Shown in pieces: positions 27,860 to 36,122 of a stretch of 64,000 nt of DNA. The notes beneath the pieces are model-generated. The model had not been told where the DNA came from, did not search any database, and saw only the letters and a program-made list of their open reading frames with translations. A program made the position numbers and the translations under genes. The first letter of the stretch is position 1. Each line of letters starts with the position of its first letter. This DNA is from Dactylosporangium roseum. GTDB lineage: Bacteria > Actinomycetota > Actinomycetes > Mycobacteriales > Micromonosporaceae. The DNA lies in the NCBI RefSeq assembly GCF_025264685.1, contig NZ_CP073721.1:7767501-7831500 (forward strand), read 5' to 3'.

Positions 27860-28130
27860 GCGGGGGTAGCGGGCCATGATCGGTAGAGCCGTTGTGCGGC
27901 GGCACCGCGGCTCCGGGTCGACCGCCGAGTCGTAGCCGGTCCGCGACCTGGGCCCGGGCGCCGCTGGAGCCCTCGGCGAACACACAGACAGGGCGCATAA
28001 TGGACACGACCTTGCCGGTCTTGTTGTGATGGCTTCCTCTTCAGTCATCAACAGCCGGCAAGGCCGCGTCGTCTTCGCCCTCGGCGACCTACCCCGCGCC
28101 CGGTTAGGCGCAGAACCTCTGTCAACCCGC

Positions 28131-28736
28131 TTAGACGCCGAATGGTGCCGGGTAGATGATGGTGCCGCTCGGGACCGGGAGGGTGTTGTCGAACACGAGC
28201 GCCATCATCGCCTCATCGGGCACCTCAAAAGACGGGCGGATCCCATAGGCGGAGGCCCGGCTGAACCCGAACCGCGGGTAGTACTCGGGGTGGCCGAGCA
28301 CGAGGACGAGGTTTTCGCCCATGGTACGAGCGACCTTCAGGCCAGCGCGGATCGCGGCAGAGCCCGCGCCCTGCTTCTGGTAACGGGACAGGACGGCGCA
28401 GGGGCCGAGTGCCAGGGCCGGGACGTCGCCGACGTGGCAGCGGGTGAACAGTGCGTATCCGGCGACGGTACCGTCGGCGCCTTCGGCCACGATGGACAGC
28501 TCGGGTAGCCATGCCGGGTCGGTGCGCAGCGCCTCGACGAGGTCGGCTTCCAGCGGTGTGGGGAAGGCGTCGAGGGTGACCTCGCGGATTGAGGTGATGT
28601 CCTGATCGGTTTCGGGTCGAGTGGTCCAGCTATAGAGCATATTGGATGTTCCTTCGGCGTTCTTTGAGATGGAGACGTAGGCGGTGCGGTGAGGTTCGGG
28701 CCGAGAACCGTCGTGTTCTGCGGCCGGCTGGCTCAT
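28131..28736 (-). CDS. GNAT-family N-acetyltransferase
   Basis: 201 residues from ATG at 28736, which overlaps the RsgA stop (ATGA). The acetyl-CoA site reads ALGPCAVLSRYQKQGAGSAA, and GHPEYYPRFGFSRASAYGI is typical of the YhbS-like subfamily. A second start at 28640 after GAAGGA gives 169 residues and begins directly at the domain. Coupling to rsgA suggests a role in the same response; substrate unknown. Confidence 0.85.
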   Translation of the reverse strand: MSQPAAEHDGSRPEPHRTAYVSISKNAEGTSNMLYSWTTRPETDQDITSIREVTLDAFPTPLEADLVEALRTDPAWLPELSIVAEGADGTVAGYALFTRCHVGDVPALALGPCAVLSRYQKQGAGSAAIRAGLKVARTMGENLVLVLGHPEYYPRFGFSRASAYGIRPSFEVPDEAMMALVFDNTLPVPSGTIIYPAPFGV

Positions 28737-29833
28737 GACCGTCCCTGCTGATCGCGGAAGGTGTAGGTCTCGCGCAGAGATCGGGTGATGGCCTTCCTGT
28801 GATCCTCGCGTTGGGCGCGTAGCCGTGCGTCGCTGCGAGAAGTTGCCCAGGCGTTCTCCCGCTGGAGCTTGCGGTAGCTGTCCAGACGACGCCTGCTCAG
28901 CTCGCCGGAGGCAATCGCGGCTTGGACGGCGCAGCCGGGTTCGGAGTTGTGGCCGCAGTCGCTGAACCGACACTCCGGCGCGAGCCGCTCGATGTCGGCG
29001 AAGACCTGTTGCAGGCCGTCGTCAGCGTCGAACAGGCCGATTCCGCGCAGGCCCGGGGTGTCGATGAGCACGCCGCCGTTTGGCAGCGGGACCATCTGAC
29101 GGCGGACCGTCGTGTGGCGACCTTTGCCGTCTTGGGATCGCACGGCGCCGGTCGCCAGTACCTCGGTTCCCAGTAGTGCGTTGCCCAACGTCGATTTGCC
29201 GGCTCCGGACGGGCCGAGCAGTACCACCGTGCCGGTGAGCGTGGCCGTAAGCAGTTCCAGCCCATGACCAGTGGCGGCGCTGGTGGTGATGATCTCTACG
29301 CCGGGGGCCAGTCGGGTCAGCTCGGCCGTGGCCACGCTGGGGTCGGCTGACCGGTCGGCCTTGGTCAGCACGATTACCGGGAGCGCGCCGCTCTCCCAGG
29401 CCAGGGCCAGCAGCCGTTCGATGCGCCCGGGGTTCAACGGAACCTCGGCAGAGACGACCAGAGCGGCCGTGTCGATGTTGGCGGCTAGGGCCTGACCATG
29501 CGAGGAGCGTGAGGCCGAGGAGCGGACGATGACACTGCGACGTGGCAGCAGAGCGGTCAGCTCGGGCTCGTGGCCCGAGCGCAGAGCGGCCCAGTCGCCG
29601 GTACACGGAGCCGAGACCGGGTCCGATGCGCCCACCAGCGAGGTGCCGGCCCGTGTCGGGCCGGTCTCGGTGATGACGTCACACCTGCCGCGATCGACGC
29701 CGATGATGCGTGCGGGGATGAAGCCTGCGGCGCGATGCGATGTGAAGGACCGTTCGAGCTCTGTGTCCCAGCCGTAGGCGAAAAGGCCGCCGGAGGGAGA
29801 CGATCTAGGGGAAAAAGAATCGGAAGACAGCAA
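28733..29833 (-). CDS. rsgA: Ribosome small-subunit-dependent GTPase A
   Basis: 366 residues from TTG at 29833 (AAGGG at seven bases). The circularly permuted GTPase order is clear: G4 TKAD (about 157-160) precedes G1 GPSGAGKST (207-215), then G3 DTPG. An OB-like N-terminus and the C-terminal zinc site (CRFSDCGHNSEPGC) complete the family. RsgA binds the 30S subunit and hydrolyses GTP during maturation. It may be a second, inducible copy, since it has its own leader peptide. An ATG at 29887 is possible but lacks a ribosome-binding site. Confidence 0.92.
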   Translation of the reverse strand: MLSSDSFSPRSSPSGGLFAYGWDTELERSFTSHRAAGFIPARIIGVDRGRCDVITETGPTRAGTSLVGASDPVSAPCTGDWAALRSGHEPELTALLPRRSVIVRSSASRSSHGQALAANIDTAALVVSAEVPLNPGRIERLLALAWESGALPVIVLTKADRSADPSVATAELTRLAPGVEIITTSAATGHGLELLTATLTGTVVLLGPSGAGKSTLGNALLGTEVLATGAVRSQDGKGRHTTVRRQMVPLPNGGVLIDTPGLRGIGLFDADDGLQQVFADIERLAPECRFSDCGHNSEPGCAVQAAIASGELSRRRLDSYRKLQRENAWATSRSDARLRAQREDHRKAITRSLRETYTFRDQQGRS

Positions 29834-29837
29834 CGTG

Positions 29838-29852
29838 AAACCCTTGTGAAAA
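29838..29852 (-). promoter_or_regulatory. Hairpin covering the rsgA ribosome-binding site
   Basis: On the minus strand CCCTT-TTCAC-AAGGG folds into a 5-bp stem whose 3' arm is the AAGGG Shine-Dalgarno for the TTG start of rsgA. This could mask initiation until a ribosome in the upstream leader opens the structure. Small stem; moderate support. Confidence 0.4.
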
Positions 29853-29911
29853 GGGGCCCTCGGAAGCTCTGCGTTGCGTCCGCGCATTCGGCGCGGATGT
29901 TGCGGAGGGAT

Positions 29912-29980
29912 TCAGCCGAGGGGCCGGGACGTGAGGATGGACCGGACGCTGCAGGCAGCAGCCGTCACCACGGCGGTCAT
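29912..29980 (-). CDS. Putative 22-residue leader peptide upstream of rsgA
   Basis: ATG at 29980 follows a very strong GGGAGGTGAGG. The reading frame encodes MTAVVTAAACSVRSILTSRP then LG and stops, 78 bases before the rsgA TTG. The strong initiation site for such a short frame argues for a regulatory leader. It resembles the layout of attenuator peptides before antibiotic-response genes. Confidence 0.5.
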   Translation of the reverse strand: MTAVVTAAACSVRSILTSRPLG

Positions 29981-30034
29981 CAACCTCACCTCCCTTAAGA
30001 GTTCCTGTTGCCACCCTAGACATGGACGGCGGCT

Positions 30035-30040
30035 ATTTTA
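30035..30040 (-). promoter_or_regulatory. -10 element of the rsgA leader transcript
   Basis: TAAAAT on the minus strand lies about 55 bases before the leader-peptide start, in an otherwise GC-rich background, with TGTGC just upstream resembling an extended -10. No strong -35 is seen. Confidence 0.45.
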
Positions 30041-30230
30041 GCACACTTCAGCGACCATGCCAGGGACCTCCGCTTCTGCTGCGATGTCGACCGGTCCGAA
30101 TTCGCCATGGTCGGTGACGTCCGCAAGGACCACGTTGTCCTCGCACAGGTGCCGTGTTGAATTGACGCACCTTCCCCACAACGTCTGCCTGATTAGTTGT
30201 ATCTCCTCACGACGTTGCTACCGTGGAGGC

Positions 30231-30605
30231 ATGAGCACCTTCACCCTGGACGAACTTCTGGCGCTCGAACATGCCGGTTGGCGCTCCCTCTGTGAGTCGA
30301 AAGGCGGCACTTTCTACGGGGAATTGATGACCCCCGAGGCGGTGTTTATCCTGGTCAACGGCACAGCGATGACCCGCGATGAAATTGCTGGCTCACTCGA
30401 CGGTGCGCCAGCGTGGGACGCCTACGAAATCACCGACGCGCGCATGGTCGAGGTCGGACAGGACACCGCCGCTATCGTCTATCGCGCCTCGTCATCGCGC
30501 GCCGACCTTGACGAGCCTTTCGTCGCTATCATGTCGAGCGTCTACCGTCGCACCGACGGTGGTCCCCGACTCGCGCTGTATCAGCAGACCACCATCACTC
30601 ACTGA
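30231..30605 (+). CDS. NTF2-like/DUF4440 protein
   Basis: 124 residues from ATG at 30231 after GGAGG. The sequence follows the SnoaL/NTF2 cone fold: FTLDELLALEHAGWRSLCES, GELMTPEAVFILVNGTAMTR and AIMSSVYRRTDGGPRLALYQ. Members act as small enzymes or binding proteins. It is transcribed divergently from the rsgA unit. Confidence 0.8.
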   Translation: MSTFTLDELLALEHAGWRSLCESKGGTFYGELMTPEAVFILVNGTAMTRDEIAGSLDGAPAWDAYEITDARMVEVGQDTAAIVYRASSSRADLDEPFVAIMSSVYRRTDGGPRLALYQQTTITH

Positions 30606-30885
30606 CCTCCAGGCCGCTCAGCGCACTCACCGTGCCATTCCGTAGACCTGCCTCGGATGAGCAACCACACGCTGGAGGCACCGTGGGTCGAGTGCGCGTC
30701 ACGGTTCGCCGACACTCACCGTGCGTTACCGAACCGCGAGGGGCATGTGGTATTCGGATCTGCCGATGTGCAGATACCCCACGCCGTTCCAGCGCCGACT
30801 GCGATACAGCTTCGCGGCCCGGCAGCACTCGTGAACACCGGAGGTCGGGTATGCCCATGGGTGGCGGCGGTCGGCGGAGACTCGG

Positions 30886-31176
30886 TTACGGCGTCTCTTC
30901 CGCGGCGTTGTCGGTTAGTGGAACCGATGGCATGCCCGGGAGCCGCCGGTCATAGTGTTCGATCTCCAGCTCTGCCTTGCGCACCTCCAGCGCGGTCTGC
31001 CTGTTCTGCTCCTCGGCCAGCTTCGCCTTCGCCTGCTCCAACTTGACCTTTTCCTGGGCCATCGCCAATTTGAACCTGTGCCGGCGGGACTGGAGGTGCT
31101 GTACGAAGCCCGCGGTACTGCCGCCGAAGAGGAACAGGAATATGACGATGTACCAGAACACGTCGTTGAACTTCAC
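30886..31176 (-). CDS. Small membrane protein with coiled coil
   Basis: 96 residues from GTG at 31176 after CGGAGG. One N-terminal membrane helix (VFWYIVIFLFLFGGSTAGFV) is followed by a basic loop and a Gln/Glu/Lys-rich coiled coil (residues 36-75). The layout resembles small phage-shock or holin-like accessory proteins, but no family is certain. Confidence 0.7.
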   Translation of the reverse strand: MKFNDVFWYIVIFLFLFGGSTAGFVQHLQSRRHRFKLAMAQEKVKLEQAKAKLAEEQNRQTALEVRKAELEIEHYDRRLPGMPSVPLTDNAAEETP

Positions 31177-31250
31177 AGCGCCTCCGTAGGCCGGGCGACT
31201 TTCCTGGGCGAGTTGACGGAACCGCGACGCGGCAAGGCCACCATACGGGC

Positions 31251-31358
31251 ATGCGTCAAGTTCGATGGACCGAGGAAGTCATTCGAGCCTTCGTCGGCTT
31301 CCTGGAGGACGATCCCACGATCGCGCTTCGGTTCCCATGGCGCCCGTGCACCGTTTGA
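31251..31358 (+). CDS. Possible 35-residue ORF
   Basis: ATG at 31251 opens a short frame with a balanced composition (RWTEEVIRAFVGFLEDDP). No Shine-Dalgarno and no family; it may be the start of a truncated gene. Confidence 0.2.
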   Translation: MRQVRWTEEVIRAFVGFLEDDPTIALRFPWRPCTV

Positions 31359-31493
31359 GTGGTGTGCCGGAGGACTGCAGGCTCACTGATCTGCCGCGAT
31401 GGGAGTGTTTCGTGAAGCCCGGATGCCGGCAGGTGATCCTGCTTCAGGATCGAGATGACGCGCGCTCATGCCGTCGATCGTGTGCGGCGTCTG

Positions 31494-32900
31494 CTAGAGC
31501 TGGCGGAACCTGCGGATCACCGGCATCGCGAGCAGGGCGCCGTTGGCCAGGACCTGCCAGCCGACGCCGATCGCCAGTACCGTCTCGATCGAGGTGGCCT
31601 CGGCGACCGGTCCGCTCGCGGCGAGGCCGAGCGGGCCGAGGGAGAACGCCCCGAGCGCGACGTAGGAACGGATCCGCGACAGCGCGTCCGCCGGGACCCG
31701 CTGCTGGACCGCGGTGGAGAAGACGGCGCTGAATGTGGTGCTGCCGAAGCCGGCCAGGAACGCCGCGACCACCACCGCGGCGAGCTGTGCCCGCAACGCC
31801 AGCGCCGCGGACGGTGCGGCCCAGGCGATCGTGACCGCGGTGGCGAGCACCAGCGGCCGGGACGGGCGTCGGCCGAGCATCGCCGCGCCGCCGACGCCGT
31901 ACACCGCCATGACGATGCCCGAGGCACCACCGCCGCCGTAGTGCGACTGCATCTGCACCGGGCCCAGGACCAGGAACGGCGCCCAGACGAGCAGGTTGAA
32001 CATCGCGAACTGCAGCGTGATCGCCCACAGCCAGCGCTGCGAGCGGAACAACGTCCACCCCTGCCGTAGCTGGCGCAACATCGACGGCCGGCGCTCGCCG
32101 GAGGTGTCCTGCAGATGCTTGTCCTGTACCCGCAGCAGCACCGTGGTGACGCTGACGCCGTAGCCGGCGGCGCAAACCAGCAGCGCGGAGACCGGACCGG
32201 CGACCGCGACGAGCACACCGGCGATGGCGGGGCCGCCCACCGCCGCCGCGGAGCGCAGCAGCCCGAGCAGCGCGTTGGCGTCGTGCAGTTGCTCGGTGGT
32301 GGCCAGCTCGGGCACGAGGCCTTCGAAGGCCGGCTCGAACAGCGCCTCGCTGAAGCCGACGAACGCGCACAGCGCCAGCACCGCCGCCAACGGCGCCTGG
32401 TCGAACAGGAAGCACGCGGCCAGACCGAACTGCCCGAGTAGCCGCAGCGAGTCGGCCACGGCCAGCACGTAGCGGCGCGGGAACCGGTCGCCGATCACGC
32501 CGCCGCCGAGCAGGAACAGCGTCAGCGGCAGGATCCGGGCGGCCAGCACGAGGCTCAGGTCCGACAGCGAGCCGCCACGCGACAGCACCGCGAAGGTGAG
32601 CGCGACGGCCGCCATGTTGGCGCCGAGCAAGGAGGACGCGAACCCCGCCGCGAAGATCCGGAAGTTTCGCTGCTGCAGCAGGACCAGACTGTTGCGATCG
32701 AATCCGACCAGACGTACGACGAGAACGCTCCTTCCAGGACACGGAATGCGCCGCGCACATCGGCTAGAAGAGTGCGTCGATCTTGGCTTGTCGCGAGGGT
32801 GCACGACCGGCGGTCGAGGGTCTCGTAGCCCACGCCGCAGCGATCGCGTTGTGTTCCGGCGGTGATCGGATGTAGCGCAACCGTTCAGCACGGCGGGCAC
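31494..32900 (-). CDS. MFS transporter, start uncertain
   Basis: The domain runs from about residue 70 of this open frame (NSLVLLQQRNFRIFAAGFAS) to the end and shows 10-12 membrane helices with the MFS loop 2-3 motif GGGVIGDRFPRRYVL. This is the MFS_3/enterobactin-exporter-like group, typical of drug or siderophore efflux. The only usable start codon is GTG at 32900, which would add about 60 Arg-rich residues. AAGGAG lies near 32725, but no ATG, GTG or TTG follows in frame, so either the real start is a rare codon or the 5' end is damaged. Confidence 0.75.
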   Translation of the reverse strand: MPAVLNGCATSDHRRNTTRSLRRGLRDPRPPVVHPRDKPRSTHSSSRCARRIPCPGRSVLVVRLVGFDRNSLVLLQQRNFRIFAAGFASSLLGANMAAVALTFAVLSRGGSLSDLSLVLAARILPLTLFLLGGGVIGDRFPRRYVLAVADSLRLLGQFGLAACFLFDQAPLAAVLALCAFVGFSEALFEPAFEGLVPELATTEQLHDANALLGLLRSAAAVGGPAIAGVLVAVAGPVSALLVCAAGYGVSVTTVLLRVQDKHLQDTSGERRPSMLRQLRQGWTLFRSQRWLWAITLQFAMFNLLVWAPFLVLGPVQMQSHYGGGGASGIVMAVYGVGGAAMLGRRPSRPLVLATAVTIAWAAPSAALALRAQLAAVVVAAFLAGFGSTTFSAVFSTAVQQRVPADALSRIRSYVALGAFSLGPLGLAASGPVAEATSIETVLAIGVGWQVLANGALLAMPVIRRFRQL

Positions 32901-32902
32901 CG

Positions 32903-32951
32903 TTTCGGAATAGGCACCAGTTATGTTCCGAAAGGATCCGCTGTTTCGGAA
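32903..32951. promoter_or_regulatory. Three alternating TTTCGGAA boxes
   Basis: TTTCGGAA at 32903-32910 and 32944-32951, and its reverse complement TTCCGAAA at 32926-32933, form a cluster upstream of the MFS gene. The right pair is a perfect inverted repeat with a 10-base spacer. This looks like a repressor or activator site array. Confidence 0.6.
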
Positions 32952-33053
32952 AGGTCCAGGCCGGTCCGTGCTGGTCGGCGCGAGTCCGTACCAGCTCGCC
33001 GGGCGGGCTCGAGAGGGCTTGCCGGGACGGTAGGCTGTCGGCCCTTCTGCCGG

Positions 33054-33401
33054 TCAGCGGTGGCTGACAACGTTGACCACCTTGCCGTCCGGATCGCGGA
33101 CGAAGAAGCGCCGGACGCCCCACTGCTCGTCGGTAATCTCATGCACGATCTCTGCGCCCGTCGCGCGTACCGCCTCGTAGACGGCATCGACGTCGTCGAC
33201 CTCCACGCTGAGGTCCGGGTTTACAGAGGCCGCCGCATCTTTGGTGATGAGGATGACCTGGGCGGTGGGATTGGACGGTGAGACCAGGTTGACCACCCAG
33301 CCCAGGTTCATTTCCTCGCGGAAACCCAAAAGCTGGTAGAAGCCGCTGCTCGCGACCGGGTCGGCGGTTGTGATATCTGGCACGGCACGGCGAATCGTCA
33401 T
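33054..33401 (-). CDS. VOC/glyoxalase-like protein
   Basis: 115 residues from ATG at 33401. Two beta-alpha-beta-beta-beta units: MTIRRAVPDITTADPVASSG and GFYQLLGFREEMNLGW, then LSVEVDDVDAVYEAVRATGA and RRFFVRDPDGKVVNVVSH. The C-terminal Asp-Pro-Asp-Gly signature is typical. Function could be glyoxalase, drug sequestration or dioxygenase-like. An ATG at 33416 is the alternative start. Confidence 0.85.
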   Translation of the reverse strand: MTIRRAVPDITTADPVASSGFYQLLGFREEMNLGWVVNLVSPSNPTAQVILITKDAAASVNPDLSVEVDDVDAVYEAVRATGAEIVHEITDEQWGVRRFFVRDPDGKVVNVVSHR

Positions 33402-33720
33402 GCCGGATTTTGACATGCGAAGACTGGCTTGTACGGGTAGAGGCCCTGCCCACCAGCCGCCAGGGCGGACGCTGCGGAGCGTTCAAGCCATACCTGCTGC
33501 GGCATCCGGATCTGCCGCCGACCGCGAGCGCAAGGTCGACGAACTCCGTCGCGCCGCGTGACGAACGGCCGGCACCGTCAGGTGAAGAGAGATTTCAGCG
33601 CGCAGGCGGTACGGCCTCAACTCGGGCGGCGATCGCGACACCGAGAACAAGCCTGCCCATGATCGATCAAGGCCGCGAAGCTGAGCCGTGCGGTCATCCG
33701 TCAACCCCGGTATTGCGCAA

Positions 33721-33890
33721 CGGGATGGTGCCGCACAGTCGTGCGGGTCGCGTCCGGTCGCTTGTGGTCGCCACTGGATCGGGCGGCGCGTTCCGGGCCG
33801 GGCGACTCCATGATCATGGGAATGATCTGGCTACCCCGACAGCCAGATCATTCCCATGATCATGAAGGTTGAGCGGCATGACGGCGGATT
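33721..33890. repeat. Structured repeat, copy A
   Basis: A region shared with 60413-60585. It has a short hairpin CGCAC-AGTC-GTGCG (33732-33745), then 63 bases later a perfect 24-bp inverted repeat (33809-33832 with 33841-33864) around an 8-base loop. Flanks align with copy B (GGGCGGCGC, TTCCGG, CCGGGCGACT; GAGCGGCATG). The hairpin tip (33829-33844) is in opposite orientation to copy B. No coding sequence overlaps. It could be a mobile miniature element, a structured RNA or a protein-binding palindrome. The rest of 33417-34020 holds no clear gene. Confidence 0.75.
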
Positions 33891-34020
33891 GCGCGAAGTT
33901 CTCGCCCCGATCTCCCAGCCGAGGCAGCCAGCCCCGGTAAGTACCGAAATGAAAACCGTTACCATCAGGCCGGGATGTGGTCGCGGGTGCGCCGATGTCC
34001 GCGGCGTCTTGTCCGTGGAC

Positions 34021-34051
34021 TTGACATTGTCACTGTGACAGGCTTTTGACT
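34021..34051 (+). promoter_or_regulatory. MerR-type promoter and operator
   Basis: TTGACA (34021-34026) is followed by the perfect palindrome TGTCAC-T-GTGACA (34028-34040) and a weak -10 TTGACT (34046-34051), 19 bases from the -35. An over-long spacer holding the palindrome is the hallmark of MerR-activated promoters. The MerR-HEAT gene is second in this operon, suggesting autoregulation. Confidence 0.6.
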
Positions 34052-34073
34052 GGGGTATCGGAGGTGGTGCCCC

Positions 34074-34751
34074 ATGAGCTCGGCACATGGGCATGTGCAG
34101 CACACGCGGCTGCTCGAGGCATTATCGGGTGAGAACTCGTCGACGCGGCTGCAGGCGGCCCTGGCCATCGGTACGCATCCCGAGCCCGGTTCGGTCGACG
34201 TGCTCGTGGCGCGGTGCGCGATCGAGCCGAACTTCTTCGTGCGCGACATGCTCACGTGGGCGCTGACCCGTCTTCCGCCGGAGATCACGGTTCCGAAGCT
34301 GCGCGCGGAGCTACGGTCCGGATGCGCACAGGCTCGTAGCCAGGCGTTGCATACCCTGTCAAAGATCGGGGACAGCAGCGTGTGGCCCGCGATCACGCGG
34401 TCACTGCTGCACGACGCCGACGACGATGTTGCGCGCAGTGCGTGGCGCGCTGCCGTCGTTCTCGTGCCTGACGGGGACAAGGAGGCGCTGGCTACTGAAC
34501 TGGCCGCGCAGTTTGGTCGCGGTGACCGAGAGATGCGGCTGAGTTTGAGCCGTGCCCTCGTCGCGCTCGGCGACGTGGTCGAGCCGATCCTGCGGACTGC
34601 GATGAGCCATCACGACCCGGCGGTACGCGCGCATGCAGGCGCGACGGCACGGCTGCGGCGCGACCCGGACGCCGGGTTCGACCTCGCCGTCGATGCGGCG
34701 AGGCGGGTCGTCGCGCTCGGTCTGGATTCGGAGGAAACCACTTCGTGCTGA
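34074..34751 (+). CDS. HEAT-repeat protein
   Basis: 225 residues with about five helical repeats, e.g. TRLQAALAIGTHPEPGSVDV, VRDMLTWALTRLPPEITVPK, ARSQALHTLSKIGDSSVWPA and DVARSAWRAAVVLVPDGDKE. GGAGG precedes the ATG. The stop overlaps the start of the MerR-HEAT gene by seven bases. HEAT proteins bind other proteins or nucleic acid; here the likely partner is the MerR-HEAT protein. Confidence 0.8.
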   Translation: MSSAHGHVQHTRLLEALSGENSSTRLQAALAIGTHPEPGSVDVLVARCAIEPNFFVRDMLTWALTRLPPEITVPKLRAELRSGCAQARSQALHTLSKIGDSSVWPAITRSLLHDADDDVARSAWRAAVVLVPDGDKEALATELAAQFGRGDREMRLSLSRALVALGDVVEPILRTAMSHHDPAVRAHAGATARLRRDPDAGFDLAVDAARRVVALGLDSEETTSC

Positions 34752-35842
34752 TCGGTGAGGTGGCACGCCGCTCGGGGGTGAGCGCCCGGATGCTCAGGCA
34801 CTACCACGCCCTCGGGCTGGTACGGCCGACCGGTCGCACCGTGGGCGGCTACCGGGAGTACACCCCCGAAGACATCCGACGGATCCTGTACGTGGAGGGT
34901 CTGCGGTCGCTGGGACTGTCGCTGCGTCAGATCGCACGCACGCTCGACGATCCCGGATTCACCCCATCCGCACTGATCGGCGACCTCATCGAAGAGAGCG
35001 AGGCAAGGCTGAAGCGGGAGCATGAGCTCCTCGAACGGCTGCGAACGGTCGATGCGGCCGAGCCCGCCGGTTGGCCCGACGTCGCGCGCATCGTCGAGCT
35101 CCTGCACGGGCTGGGTTCGCAGAATGCCGCGCGGCGACAGCAGGCCGTCCTGGCCCCGGCCGAGCACGCATCGGTACCCGTCGAGGTGCTGGCCAGGGCG
35201 GTTCTCACCGAATCCGATCCGAACGTTGCCGGGGCCCTGCGGTGGGCCCTTGTGCGTGCCGGCGGTGACGGTGTGGCGAGCGTGGCATCCGGCATGGCCT
35301 CCGACGACGCCGACGTCCGGCGCCGCGCGGTCCTGGCGCTCGCTGAACTGCCCGGCGACGAGGCGACCGCGGTGCTCATGGACGCGCTCGGGGACGCGGA
35401 CATGACGGTCCGCAGTCATGCCGCTCTCGCACTGGGCGTGCGGGGCGTGACCCGAGCCGTGCCGACGCTCCTCGGGATGGTGGTCGAGGGCGCGAACGAC
35501 GTCGAAGCGGCCGAGCTGCTGGGAACGTTTGCGCGGGACGCAGCGTGGGCGGACCGGATCATGAGTGCGCTGGTCGATGCACTCGCCGCGCACACTGCGG
35601 ACTCGTCGGTACGGATGCGACTCACCCAGGCACTCGCGGAGATGCCGGGAACCATCGCGCTGAACGTCCTGCGGCAACTGGCCCACGACGACGATCGGCC
35701 AGTGGCCCTCATCGCTGCGGCCCTCGTGGGCGTGCTCGAAGAACGGCCGAACGACGAAACCAAGACGCCGCAGACTAGTAAACGTCGAATCGGTCCACCG
35801 CGTCCCCACGCAGAGCGGCCCGCCGATCCGGACCCGACATGA
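34745..35842 (+). CDS. MerR-family regulator fused to HEAT repeats
   Basis: 365 residues from GTG at 34745. Residues 1-70 are a MerR winged helix (IGEVARRSGVSARMLRHYHA, GGYREYTPEDIRRILYVEGL), a coiled coil follows to about 110, and the rest is HEAT repeats (VRRRAVLALAELPGDEATAV, VRSHAALALGVRGVTRAVP). Effector domains of MerR proteins are usually Cys, GyrI-like or TipAS; a HEAT scaffold suggests sensing of a protein or DNA state. Translational coupling with the HEAT gene points to one complex. Confidence 0.88.
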   Translation: MLIGEVARRSGVSARMLRHYHALGLVRPTGRTVGGYREYTPEDIRRILYVEGLRSLGLSLRQIARTLDDPGFTPSALIGDLIEESEARLKREHELLERLRTVDAAEPAGWPDVARIVELLHGLGSQNAARRQQAVLAPAEHASVPVEVLARAVLTESDPNVAGALRWALVRAGGDGVASVASGMASDDADVRRRAVLALAELPGDEATAVLMDALGDADMTVRSHAALALGVRGVTRAVPTLLGMVVEGANDVEAAELLGTFARDAAWADRIMSALVDALAAHTADSSVRMRLTQALAEMPGTIALNVLRQLAHDDDRPVALIAAALVGVLEERPNDETKTPQTSKRRIGPPRPHAERPADPDPT

Positions 35843-36122
35843 ATGCTGGGGAGAGCAGACGCGTTGCGGTGCCCCGCGACCGCCGGCCCGACCGCCGCGC
35901 CGAAATGGATCTGTCGGAGTGCGGGTAGAAGCGGTACCTCTTCTGCCGCGCACGGTCGTCCACGCGGCGTGACCGCGCTGGAACCGGCGCAGGCCCGCAA
36001 ACTCAAGGACGCGCTGAGCGAACCCCACGGCATGCGGCGCGGCGTGCCAGGAGCGGGCTCAGCTACTCGGCGGACTCTCGTTTCCCGGCATACGAGCATT
36101 ACCGGTGGGTAAAGCCGGGCGC

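Noticed and set aside
30657..31046. 130-codon plus frame overlapping the small membrane protein
   Set aside because: It is mostly antisense to the coiled-coil gene, which has a good ribosome-binding site and clear fold features.
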